This document shows, piece after piece, positions 36,745-47,832 of a DNA stretch of 64,000 bases. The notes beneath the pieces are model-generated. The model did no database searches. It was not told the origin of the DNA and was given only the letters and a program-made list of their open reading frames with translations. The translations under genes were made by a program, and so were the position numbers. Origin of the DNA: Bryopsis sp. KO-2023 (lineage: Eukaryota > Chlorophyta > Ulvophyceae > Bryopsidales > Bryopsidaceae); NCBI GenBank assembly GCA_030272585.1, contig BSYQ01000014.1:744001-808000 (forward strand). The letters run 5' to 3'. The first letter of the stretch is position 1. Each line of letters begins with the position of its first letter.

Positions 36745-37638
36745 TCTTGTGTGGAGTTCGTGTTTTTCTTTTAAATCCTTTGTTGACTGGAATTGGATGC
36801 ATCATTCATGTGTTTTGGGGTTGGGAGAGCGGGATGTGTAAAAGTGCGAGGGGAGGCCGAGGAGTCTCAGACAACAGCAAACTGTTTCGTTGAATCCATG
36901 CTTAAAATAACGATCAAAAACTGTTGTTGAATTTGCATTCTTGCATTGTAAAAACCATGGCCCCTGTTCCAACCAAAGTCTCTTTAAATACCACGATCTA
37001 GAGTCCCACCTGTACAAACTGCCAGTAACTACCCAAATGAAGTACTCCTTTCCACAGCACTAAAATGTAGCTGCCGATTGTGAAATCGAATGGCATGGGG
37101 TTGGGGTGTATCTTCTGTAATTTTCATCTATTTCACAGAAAAGAAATAGATGTGTGTCAAGAAATGGTTCAAGCGAATCGTATTTTTTCAGAGTCTGTCA
37201 TGGTTTGAATTGACACATTCCACACGCACATTAAAATGAATTCAAAGTGGAACAAAATTCAGGGAAGATTACACATCGAGTATGCAGGAAATCAGCATGT
37301 AGGAACAAGAAAAAGCCTCCCACATGTCTCACAAATACAAGGTTCATTGTCAGAAACGTCTCCCTCCCATTGCAACACCTTTCTTTCTAATTCACTTCTT
37401 AAGAATCCATAATTCCGTCATCACAGAAATTAAGTTGGCAACTATGTAATCCAGTTTGTCTGCCTGATGGAAAAAAACAACTCACAACAGAAAGATTCCT
37501 GCAAAATGAAAATCCCACAGCGAACAAGGAAGCAGGAGTGACACTAAAAAATCACCCTTTTTCCCTCCCACAAAACAGCAAATAGCTTGGAACAGAAAAA
37601 CTCCATTATTGAGCCAACACATGCTGCCGATTGGCCCA
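36745..37638. other. Convergent 3' region
   Basis: No gene seen. It lies between the 3' end of eIF2-gamma (+) and that of the small ankyrin protein (-) and is AT-rich without long coherent frames. Confidence 0.5.
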
Positions 37639-38970
37639 TCAATCATCAAGGAGCTCAGCGATTATGTCTTCATCATCCGGCTCTGCCACCGGCGCCAGCA
37701 ATTCCTTCACATCGGAGTCTATCAGCACGGATTTGGGGATTTCTACAAATTTGCACAGGGGGCAACATGAGAAAACAGTAAATTCAAGAAATACAGGGAC
37801 GCATATCTCTGACAAACCTCCACCCGCCCTGCGAAAGAACTCATCGTGTTTTTCGATCCGATTCTTCAAAATGTGGTTTCACATTCTTTGTATACATGTA
37901 AAACTCTGCCCGGCCATTTCATCAGATTTTTTTTATTTTTTTTTCTTTTTTATATGGCCTACGTGGGTTTCACAGCTAAAAATGCCAATCGCAAAAATGC
38001 AGTTGCTCGATTCTCTGTTTTTCTTTTCCCATTCATTTTCTCACCGCAGTCCTCTCCGACACACTCGACCACCTCTGAAAAAAGATCAACCAGGGGCTGC
38101 TGGAGCGAACACAGACAAACGACGTCGAAAGGCACTTTTTCATCTTGGTTTTCTATGTCGACAGAGGCTCCGTTTAAAATCATCATGTCAGCAATCAGAT
38201 GGTTGCCTAGATACAACGCCCAGTGAAGAGGAGTCCCCAACACTCCACTGACAGCATCAATATCAGCCCCAGCTTGCAGCAAGGCTCCAGCGATCGAGGT
38301 TTCTGTGTTGAAACTGGTAAGATGCAAGGGGGTCACTGCTCCAGCCACCTGTTTTTCCACTCAGAATGATCAATCGATATCATATTCAGTCCAACCGCTT
38401 TCTGAATTCTTGAAATTGGGTGGAGATGTTCTCCGTTAGTGAATCAAGATTGCTTCGAGGTTGAGCAGGTTTCCAATGAGGCGACCCCACCCCACCCCCT
38501 GCATTTTCAAATAAACTAAGTTGTTGTGGGAGGGGTTGGTACTTCTTGCATGTCGAAATTTTAAAAATTTTTGAAATTCGAAATTCGAGTATGGCCTCGA
38601 AATGCCTAGCTGCAAACAAAGCAATCGATATTTACCTCGGAGTTGATATCTTCCCCCTGTTCGATCAGAGCATTGACTTTTTCAACGTCCCCATCCATTA
38701 CGGCTCTGTGCAAATCTGTCATGATTTCGGCCTGCAGCAGATTCCTATCCAAATGGCTGCTTCCATTGCCTAGTCAAACAAACACTCCCATCAGCAAACA
38801 ATCAACATAAACGTATATGCACATGGATGCAGTTCTGGCAGAAAAAGATCCAGGACTTCGGCAATAGTACGTTGATAAAATCGCCTGACTGATTCACCTT
38901 CAGAAATTGGCAGGAGGAAACAAAATGCTGCGAACAATATGCAGCAACGCACAAGGAGAATAGAGCTCAT
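37639..38970 (-). CDS. Secretory-pathway ankyrin-repeat protein (small, 213 aa)
   Basis: Four exons, right to left: 38871-38970, 38636-38769, 38045-38348 and 37639-37742, with consistent phases. The ATG at 38968-38970 opens MSSILLVRCCILFAAFCFLL followed by PISEGES, a clear signal peptide. Two to three ankyrin repeats follow (TDLHRAVMDGDVEKVNALIEQGEDIN, TPLHLTSFNTET..., TPLHWALYLGNHLIADMMI...GASVDIEN), with diverged spacing. The tail is acidic and ends EPDDEDIIAELLDD, with no KDEL-type retention signal. Ankyrin proteins are normally cytosolic or nuclear, so a signal peptide is unusual. It shares this architecture, and an acidic EDII tail motif, with the larger gene at 43.8 kb. Confidence 0.72.
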
Positions 38971-40868
38971 CCTTGAAGAATCTGCAGAATTAAAAAAGCA
39001 AAAAAAACACAGAACACTAAAAAAAGGATGCAATGTTAAAAAAGACTGCATGCCATCAAAGCGATGAGTAAAGAGATGCACGCTGCAAACAAACAAACAA
39101 ACAAACATCAATTACATTGTGTAGGAGAGATATTCTCCTATTACAATGATCAGTAAAAATCAAATGTGACCATGTGTATTTTAATGTTGAAATTCCATTG
39201 GCTTTTGTGTGTACCCACAAAGACACTTGCACGTTGCAACAAGAGGGCGGATTTGCCCCAGCCAACTTGTAATTCCTTTTTCCTATCATGATAGATTGAT
39301 CAAACACAGTTCAATCGAGACCGCATGCTGCATAAAAAACTTCAAGTTTCGTCGTAACCAGACGAGACAAAATTTACGAGGTGTTTTTTTTGCGTCTGTG
39401 GAAAAAATCGCAATCGGGGTCCGTTCAAGTGCTGGCTCCGATCCAAATACGGCTGCTGGAAAACGGCGACTCCACCTTCAAAATTCTTCCTGTCTGTTCG
39501 GAGTTTGCGACGATTGCGCGCTGGGGACTCCAAGGTTCCAGAGGGTGCTATTCGATCAAGCTAGCTAGCTATAGCGGAAGCGCCCGCCACTCCGTTTTGG
39601 TGCTGCGCCTTGGTTTTCTCAGTCACATCGAGCTGGGTGATTGGTGATTCATGAGACTGTGGTTGGCTGGAAAGAGGCGGCCGAGGTTTGGAAACGTTAA
39701 TCGCTCGTTCAGGATCCTGTTGAGGAAAAAATAGTGGCGCTTCCCCGCCGCCGATAATGTGACGACGACGGCTGGGATGCGGTTCCGATGGTGGAGGAGC
39801 AAGAAAATGGATGCATTCGATATTAGCCGTGCGTGGCTTTTGTGTAATTCTCGGGTGAAATGGTGTAAGCTTCGTTCGATGCTGTAGAATGTTCGGCGCT
39901 GTATTGAGCCAGGTTTGAGCCTCTGTGTTCTGAATGCTCCCACGCCGAGCAATCCCGTATTCTCGACACTGGAGCACAATGTATGAAACAGGAGCGCTGT
40001 TTGCCGACTCCCCCGGCAAATACTAGAACAACGAGCCTGTGGGGTGAACAACTTCGAGTCGCACCGCGGTGTGGTGAATTATATTGCGACGGGACCACAC
40101 GGTTTCCCTTTAGTTCGGAGGAGAGGAGCCGCGAAAGCACACCACACTGTGTCCGATAGCTCCTCCACATTGGCCGTGGTTTGGGCTGAAGCGGTACGGA
40201 TTGTACGGCACGTGTATGGGGGTGTGAGCGTTTGAAGCGCATGTTGGACTTCCCATCTTGCGAAGTAGTTGTCAAGTTCATCCAGTCTCCTCTGACGGCC
40301 ATCCTCCACTCACGAAGCTCTCAGGCGTCGCGCGTGGGTCCACGCAAACACCAAGCGTTTCTTTTCTTGTTTCCTGTACTTCGGAGTGACTCGTTTTCTC
40401 CCACGGTCGAGTCCGAAATAAATTTCGCGAGGCGCACGAGGAGAAAAACACGAAATACGAGAGTCGGAGCAGCGTGGCGCTCGGCGCTCTTGGACGCTTT
40501 TTCCGTCTCCTTTGTCGGTAATCCATCCGGATTCGTGGGGTTGGGATTCGCAACTGAATTTTTCCGCGTTGAACGCTGCGTGGGGGAGTTGACGCGTGGT
40601 GTGGCGAATTGTGTGAGAGAGAGGCCAGAACGGGTGCGGTGAGGATACGACGCAGGTTGCGGTAAAAGTGGCAGGGGCGCTTCTCGGGCGGGTTTTGTTG
40701 GAGCGCGCACGACCTCGCCTCGGAGAATGGGCGGTGCGCGGTGTGGTTCTGGCCGACAGCGATTATCAGCGGGTGTTTTATCACTCCAAGTCCAACCCCC
40801 CTTGTAGCCCTAGGAATCTATCATTCACGCGCTCGGGGAGCGGGGACGAACAGGACAACGCAGGGAGA
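38971..40868. other. Divergent intergenic region
   Basis: No gene supported. Contains a CAAA microsatellite ((AAAC)n then ATCAATTAC, 39087-39112) and a GC-rich promoter-like stretch before the kinase. The kinase frame is open back to 40668, but has no ATG there. Confidence 0.5.
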
Positions 40869-42059
40869 ATGTCAGCTTTCGGAGCCGTGACGCGGCTAGC
40901 CCGTCGGGCAGTCAAACAATCGGCCTCTTCTCTACAGGAACTCGCCTCCTCCGGATTGTCGAAAAAACCTGTGTCGGGCGGTTTACCGCCAGACATACGT
41001 GAAGAGATTCTGGAGTACTCGCTTCGCAAACAGACGGGAGTGAGTTTGAAATATATGCTGGATTTCGGGTCGAATCCTATCGAACGCCAGTTCCTGCTGT
41101 CGGCCCAGTTTCTACACAGAGAGTTACCGGTACGCCTGGCGCATCGGGTGGCGGAGTTGGAGAATTTGCCATACGGGCTGTCGTCGAAACCGCAGGTGCT
41201 GCGTGTGCGGGATTGGTATATCGCTTCTTTCCAAGATATCCGTCGCTTCCGCAAAGTGAAAACGGTTGATGACGAGCAAGATTTCACCAAGCTTCTGGAG
41301 GCGATTTACGGACGTCACGGTAACGTCGTACCGTTACTGGCCAGGGGGGTGGCGGAGCTGCGCCAGGAGCTGTCCAGCGAAGTGGGCCTGAACGAACTCC
41401 CTGAGATTCATCAGTTTTTGGATGGTTTCTATTTGAGCAGGATTGGGATTCGAATTCTGATTGGCCAGCACATCGCCCTACATGAACCCCCCAGGGAAAA
41501 CTACATAGGAATGGTTTGCACCAAATGCTCTCCGGTCAAAGTTTCGGAACATGCCATGCTGGATGCCCGAGATGTGTGCATCCGGCAATACGGAAGCGCC
41601 CCGGTCGTCGACATTTACGGCGACCCGAATTTCACGTTCGCTTACATACCTTCCCACATCCATCAAATGGTGTTCGAGCTGGTGAAAAACTCCCTGAGGG
41701 CTGTCCAGGACCGATTCGAGAATTCCGATGTGGAGCCCCCCCCGATTCGACTGGTGGTGGCCGAAGGAGCGGAGGATATCACCATCAAGGTTTCGGACGA
41801 GGGTGGGGGAATCCCTAGGAGCGGTTTGCCTAGAATATGGACGTATTTATACACGACGGCGGATTCCCCTATGGAGCATATCGGGGAGGAGGATCCAGGT
41901 CCGACCGTGTTGGCTGGGTATGGCTATGGGCTCCCGATAAGCAGGCTGTATGCTCGTTATTTTGGGGGTGACCTGCAAGTCATATCGATGCAAGGATTCG
42001 GCACGGATGCTTATTTGCATTTGAATCGATTGGGGAATGTGCAGGAGCCCTTGCCTTGA
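40869..42059 (+). CDS. PDK: Mitochondrial pyruvate dehydrogenase kinase
   Basis: An intronless 396-aa frame from the first in-frame ATG (40869). PDK phosphorylates and inactivates the E1-alpha subunit of the mitochondrial pyruvate dehydrogenase complex, using a GHKL-type ATP-binding fold rather than a Ser/Thr kinase fold. The N-terminal four-helix region carries LLSAQFLHRELPVRLAHR and LENLPYGLSSKP, and FLDGFYLSRIGIRILIGQH. The ATP site shows the N-box ELVKNSLRAVQDRF, the G1-box DEGGGIPRSGLPR and the G2-box GYGYGLPISRLYARYFGG. The C-terminus GTDAYLHLNRLGNVQEPLP is that of plant PDKs. The start MSAFGAVTRLARRAVKQSAS is a fair mitochondrial presequence. The frame extends 67 codons upstream without ATG. 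Lack of introns in an otherwise intron-rich neighbourhood is notable. Confidence 0.95.
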   Translation: MSAFGAVTRLARRAVKQSASSLQELASSGLSKKPVSGGLPPDIREEILEYSLRKQTGVSLKYMLDFGSNPIERQFLLSAQFLHRELPVRLAHRVAELENLPYGLSSKPQVLRVRDWYIASFQDIRRFRKVKTVDDEQDFTKLLEAIYGRHGNVVPLLARGVAELRQELSSEVGLNELPEIHQFLDGFYLSRIGIRILIGQHIALHEPPRENYIGMVCTKCSPVKVSEHAMLDARDVCIRQYGSAPVVDIYGDPNFTFAYIPSHIHQMVFELVKNSLRAVQDRFENSDVEPPPIRLVVAEGAEDITIKVSDEGGGIPRSGLPRIWTYLYTTADSPMEHIGEEDPGPTVLAGYGYGLPISRLYARYFGGDLQVISMQGFGTDAYLHLNRLGNVQEPLP

Positions 42060-43794
42060 AAAAGGAAAAAGAAACAACATGAATTGTCTCCGATAATTGA
42101 ACAGGGGCTGGGGGGGGAGGGGTTGGGTGGAAGAAATTGAGAAAATGAACAGGGCATGCATATGTAACTATTCATGATTTAAGGGAATACCTATGGGTGG
42201 GGGAGTTTATCAGTCTATGGTTAGCCCATGGATGACCATCGTATTGTTGTCTTTCCTAAAACTGGGGCTGCTGTATGTGTAATGAGGGGGGATGCTATTC
42301 ATTTTTCTACCTGGTGGGGTCGATTTCAGTTTGTGAAGGTGGATATTCCCCAAGGGGTGGGAGTATGGTTGGCCCGTGGATGATATCTTGGAAGGGCTGT
42401 GTAACTTTTTATTTAAAAATTTTTGATTGTAGTCATCGATTCGAAGCAGAAGAAAAAAAAAGGGGGGGAAAGAAAAAATGAAATGAAATGTTGGAAACAA
42501 AAAAATTTGGAGGTGGGTTTTGAAGATGCTGGTTGGAAGCGGCTGGTGGAAAAATCGACTTGGGCGATTTGTTTGTTTTTCCTCATTTATTTTCCCTTTC
42601 TTTTTTTTTTTCTGAAGAAAACAATGGATAGTGAGAGGAGATGTTCGTCGAATCGATATTGAATTTTGAGGACCGATTTTTTTCGCTCTCAGAGATCTGC
42701 TGTGGTAGGCATCGATTTTTTTTTTCATCTTTTTTTTTGTTTTTTTTTTTTGGGAAAAAAACGGGGGATCCTTGACATTTTTTTTTCTTCAAGTTGTAAG
42801 CCCTACAGACCAAAACCCTTGGAAAAAAAAAAGTGGGAGAAAAATTTTACAATGCCTCAGTTTCCTCTGGTAACGAAAAAAAACACCCATCACCAGTCTG
42901 GGTTCCTGTTTTTTTTTTTAATTCTTTTGGAAATCATAACCGGGTTTAGACGTTTAGACCCCAGCAGAAAGGGGAAAAATATGTGTTTCTATTATGAGCC
43001 CGCTAGGTTTTTTTTTGTACAGGAGTATGAAGATCAAAAAAAATCATTTTTGGTGGACTGATAGTTGGGATGCGACGTCCTGCTTGCCGTCGTCTTTTCA
43101 AAATTGTAAATCTTTCTCATACAATGAATGACCTTGCGAATTTCCTTCCTCCTGCTTTTTTCTTTCTTTTGTTTTTTCCTTTGGGAAGGGGGCTTCCTTT
43201 CGGCTTAAGCTATGCACTCCACAACACCGACATTGTTTTTGGAGGAATAACGCCCCCCCCCCCATTTTACAGTCCCTTTTCAACTGCAGCGAATAGAGAA
43301 GAAACAACGCCAAACCGTGCGGCAGTCTGAGAAGATGAAAATGTAATTTCTGTTTCTGTTTCTGTTTCTGAGAAGATTTCACACCACACAACTCAAAACA
43401 AACAAACAAACAAACATCAATCACACAACTCCACCGATAATCGAATGGACTTCCTATCATAGCGCCGGACTGCGATCACCGTCAGAAACACAAGAAAACT
43501 CCTCAAACGCACAAAACAAACGACCAAGGCGTAAAACAGAAAAGCCACTACTTATTCAGGAGAGCCCTCCAATTCAGCACCCCAGCAATCAAACTGTGCC
43601 TTCCGTCTTTCGATCAAAGACATAAAAAATATCAACTGGTGGGCACATTTCAGTTTGGAAGAGAGCGACCCTGCTCCATCCAACGAGGTCTAGATTCGTG
43701 CCTAAATTCGACATCAAGAAAACTGGGATCAACAAGCTCGGGGGTCAGCACTTCAGAATCCGAGGGTGGGCTTCTCAGGTTCTGGCTGTAAGCG
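42060..43794. other. Gene-free low-complexity intergenic region
   Basis: T-rich and G-rich tracts with poly-T/poly-A runs (42430-43050), a (TTTCTG)4 repeat near 43350 and an (AAAC)n repeat near 43397 like the one at 39087. No coherent exons; the promoter of the larger ankyrin gene must lie at the right. Confidence 0.55.
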
Positions 43795-46700
43795 ATGTCC
43801 GCCGTGTGGTTGCTCTTGGCCGCCGTTTTGGCTCATGGAGTGGGGTCTTCATTCACGACGGCGGCGGATTTCGTTGAATCGAACACGTTCGCATGGAACA
43901 GCCCGACCCCAGGTTTTGAGGAAATGTCTCCTTTCTTGTGTGAAATTCGAAATTCACACGACGCGTGAAAAAATCGCCGAAATTTTGAAATTGAGCGGGG
44001 GCAACTCCATATCATTTTTCAACGATCAAACAAAATCGTGTCTTTTTTTTTCTTTCCTTTTTTGGTAAATTTTGAAACCAGGGGAGGGTTTGATTTCGAC
44101 ATTTGAAGTGTGCACTTGGGAGTAAAAACCGAATGGAGACGAAAGAGATTTATAAATGCTTGTGGAAAATGCAAAAAAAACATATGGTGGCAAAAAATCA
44201 GAAATCTATTTCCACTGAAGATATGCCTTTTTTTTGTTGGTTTGTACGTCAAACGTTTTCCCATTTTCACCCCTGAGACAAGGAAACAAAACAAAACAAA
44301 AAATATAATTTAAAAAAATAACAATAATAATATTATTTTTTTTCAAGAAAATGAAAAACCTCAAGCCCTCACCAATGAAGCGGCGGTAAAATCCAAACAC
44401 AGAAATAAAATCACTGCCCTCCAGACGTGAGAAAAAAACAAAGAACTTCCCGAAATGAAAAGTCTGACGCGAGGTTGGTTTTCCTAAATTCCCCAAGGCC
44501 GAAGTCTGAGTCAGACCGAGGAGCAATGGGCGGCACTGGATGATCTCTTTGATGGGGTCTTGAGGGGGGACACCAGCCAAGTCCAAGAAGCACTGGACGC
44601 TGGAGCCGACGTGAATGCTCAAAACATCAACAAGCAAACGGCATTGTGGGGGGCGGTTGCGCTAGGGAATCTTGAAGTCACTCAGGTGGGGGTTTGGATC
44701 AACTCATGCCTAAATTAGGTTCTCCTCGATTCCGCCTACAAGCTTTTTATAATCCAATAATGAGAAACATTTTAAACTCAGGGTGGGTTTCGAAGATCCC
44801 TCTGCAGCTTTCCTTATTTTTGGAGTCTTGTGGGAAAAATTCAGGACAGATCCACTTTTCAATTTTTTTTTTTTCCCACTTCCTTGTTGGATTTGATACA
44901 TCAATCGAGCGAGTCTTTTTTTTTCCGAATCTTATACTTTCTCGACTGTTTTTTTTTCCCTCTCTTGAGCAGCTGTTGCTGGATAATGGGGCAAACCCTA
45001 ACATCACTGATATCTCCAAGTACGCCCCCTTGACCATCGCAGCCATTCAAGACGAGATTCCAGACCAGCTAGGACTCCTTCAAGCTTTAATCGACAACGG
45101 TAGGACCAACACCAACGGAAAAAATATTTTACCCCCCCCCCCCCCTTTTTTTTTTAATGGTATTCTTCCCTTTCTGTCACTTCAGTTTTCTTAATTTCGA
45201 ATCACTTGAAACCTGGCCGTATCATTATGGCATATCTGAATCACATTCAGGTGCCAGCCTGGAGGCCAAAGCCCCTCGCTCCGAGAATGGGGAAACAGCA
45301 TTAGGACTGGTCGCTGGAAATGGAAACGTGCAAGCTGTGAAATTATTGCTGGAGGCTGGTGCCGATCCAGAGACCGCGAACTCGGATGGCCAGACGCCCC
45401 TCTCTGTGGCTTCCTTTTTTGGCCACTCCGAAGTCGTGAGGGAGCTGATCAGCAGCAGCTCCGTGGAATTGAACACGAAAGATGAAGGGGGAAACACACC
45501 GTTGCACTATTCAGCCCAGGCGGGGAATGATGAGGTGACTGGGCTGCTCATTCAGGCCGGTACGAGATGGGTCCTCACTTTCTACTGGATTAGGTTTTTA
45601 CTCTCTTTCTTGGGCACAAAGCAAAAAAATAGACATTGTAAAGTGAAAGCACACCAATACATAGATTACATAATCAGAAGATCAGACCTCTACTGCAGCA
45701 AGAAATATGAACCTCAATTAAGGTTCATAAAGTTATAACACACACAACATGCTTGAAGCCCAAATCCAAAGAAAGCTCAGTGTGATTCATTAAGGTTCTC
45801 CTTGAGCAAAATTTCCTGATCGATACTATAGGTCAGGCACTTTGCAGTATATCCAAACGAAAAGATGGGAGCTTTTGTGGTTTGTTACCTGGTACATATG
45901 CATGCATGAATGCATGCATTTTTGTATGCCACACACTTCAGTTTTCCACATGAATCACGACTGTCTGAATTGGATTTTCTGAAAGAGTGTGTGTTGTTTC
46001 AGGTGCGGACGTCGACGCTGTCAATGAGGGAAAAGAAACCCCATTGATGGTGTCGATACGCTGGGGGGGCGACATGCGGACCGTAACCACTCTGATCAGT
46101 GGCGGAGCGGACTCCTCGATCAAAGATGAAGGGGGCCTAGCACCCATCCACGACGCCGCCACTTTGGGCTATTCACAAGTGATCGACGCTTTGGTGAAAG
46201 GCGGCGGGGACGTGGATGCTCAAACGGACGGAGAGGAATTGACGCCCCTGCACTTGGCAGTGGAAACTCTCAAGGGACAGACGGTGCTGGAGTTGTTGGG
46301 TCTCGGTGCGAATGTGGGGTTGACGACTTCGACGTCTTTGACGCCTTTGCATGTGACGCCCTTGAACATGGGAAGCGAGGGAATCGCGCTGGCTCTGATT
46401 GCTTCTGGTAATGTTGTTGAGACATGCAATATGTATTGGATGATTCAGATTCTGTGTAATGGATGGGTTTGGAGGAGCTGACAGTGGTTGATTTGACCAA
46501 AATCTGCATGCACTTTAAGCGAATTATATACCAGCATCAATGGGTAAAAGTGACTGTGCTCCCGAAACAGATTCACTCTCAATAAACAAACGAAGCTTTC
46601 ATACTGAATATGACATATGGGTAAAGCCTTACGTTTAACTAAATACTTCATCCGATCCAAATTGCTGTCGTTTTTTTTGTTTCTATTTTTATTCCTGTTT

Positions 46701-47832
46701 TTTTTTCAATATTTCATGACCTTGTTGATTTGTTCTTTTTTTTTCTGTTCAGGGAGCAACATCGATGCTCTATCCAATTCCTCATGGACACCTCTCCATT
46801 TTGCCGCTTACTGGGGAAACGAAAAGGTGATGGAAGTTCTGGTCGAACGGGGGGCAAACGTCGAGGCAAAAGCGGAGGATGGAAAAACTCCTCGGGACCT
46901 CGTCTGTCAGTGTGAAGAAGCCGAAGTCCTGGCTGATTTATCGGAGCATCTGAAATCGGCCAGATACTGTCCAGTAGGAGCATGTGAATCCGAGGCGCAA
47001 AGTTTGGGACTGTTGGAATTGCTGAAGGCTCCAGAAAGTGAGGTGATTTCTTGTTTTTGAAATTTTTGTTTCTTTTGAACTTTTCTGTTTGAGATGCTCT
47101 GGGTCCCGAGTTTTTTTTCTTCCATTTCTCAGGGGGGGTGTTTTTGCCCATTCTGTCGGTGGCCTTTTGGAAATTGTTAAAATGAATCTGAACATGACAC
47201 AGGGTTTTATAAAAGAAAGTGCATATGTGGGGTCGAGCCATCCCCCAACAAAATCCGAGGGAAAAAAAAAAACGAGGAACAGTCTCGCCTGCACCATAAA
47301 AATTGCCTTTGCTTTTTCTCTTTCTTTCTTTGCAACCCCCCCCCCCCCCCAAAAAAAAAGTCTAATCCCGTGTGTGTTTTCTCCTCTGCTCCTATTATCA
47401 ACAGAAGAAGAAGCTCTGTTAGAGGGCAGCGTCCAGCCGCTCAATCCAGCAGCAGAACTAGAAATTTCTAGTCAAGTCAAGATGAACACCCCGAAGGTCG
47501 AAGAAGATTTTGGTGAGGATATCATCGATTTCGAAGTTGCGGGGAGCCCTGCTCTGGAATCTCTACCTGTGTTTCCGCACAAATTCGGTTCTGCAAAGGA
47601 TCCACCAAGGAAAGCAAGAAGAAACGAGAGTGGAGCCCATCAGGTTGGGAATTCGTATGAGCTATTTTGGCTGCTTTTTCTCTCATAGTTTGTGTTGTTT
47701 TTCCTTGATGTGCCGCCTTCCTGCAAATTTTCTCAAGTACTAATATCTAAAAGCCTCGAAGCGTTCATTTTGTTTGTTAATTTCAACATTCAGAATGATT
47801 GTGAAAATATATATCAAATCTGCAAATGGTAG
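43795..47832 (+). CDS. Secretory-pathway ankyrin-repeat protein (large)
   Basis: The first exon starts at the ATG 43795 with MSAVWLLLAAVLAHGVGSS, a clean signal peptide. Its donor and the join to the next exon are unresolved. Clear coding exons follow: about 44511-44685, 44973-45099, 45251-45559, 46003-46407, 46753-47037 and 47405-47643, with phases that chain exactly from 44973 on; a last exon 47794-47832 is plausible. They encode about nine ankyrin repeats (for example ALDAGADVNAQNINKQTALW, LLLDNGANPNITDISKYAPL, TPLSVASFFGHSEVV, TPLHFAAYWGNEKVM), then an acidic C-terminal tail VEEDFGEDIIDFEVAG. Introns repeatedly fall after the first G of the Gly codon in (N/A/S)-G-A/S, so exons are built as repeat modules. 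No membrane segment or retention signal is evident. It is probably related to the 37.6-kb gene. Confidence 0.75.

Noticed and set aside
40668-40868. 67-codon upstream extension of the pyruvate dehydrogenase kinase frame
   Set aside because: It contains no ATG and only starts at a GTG, so translation from there in a eukaryote is unlikely without an undetected upstream exon.
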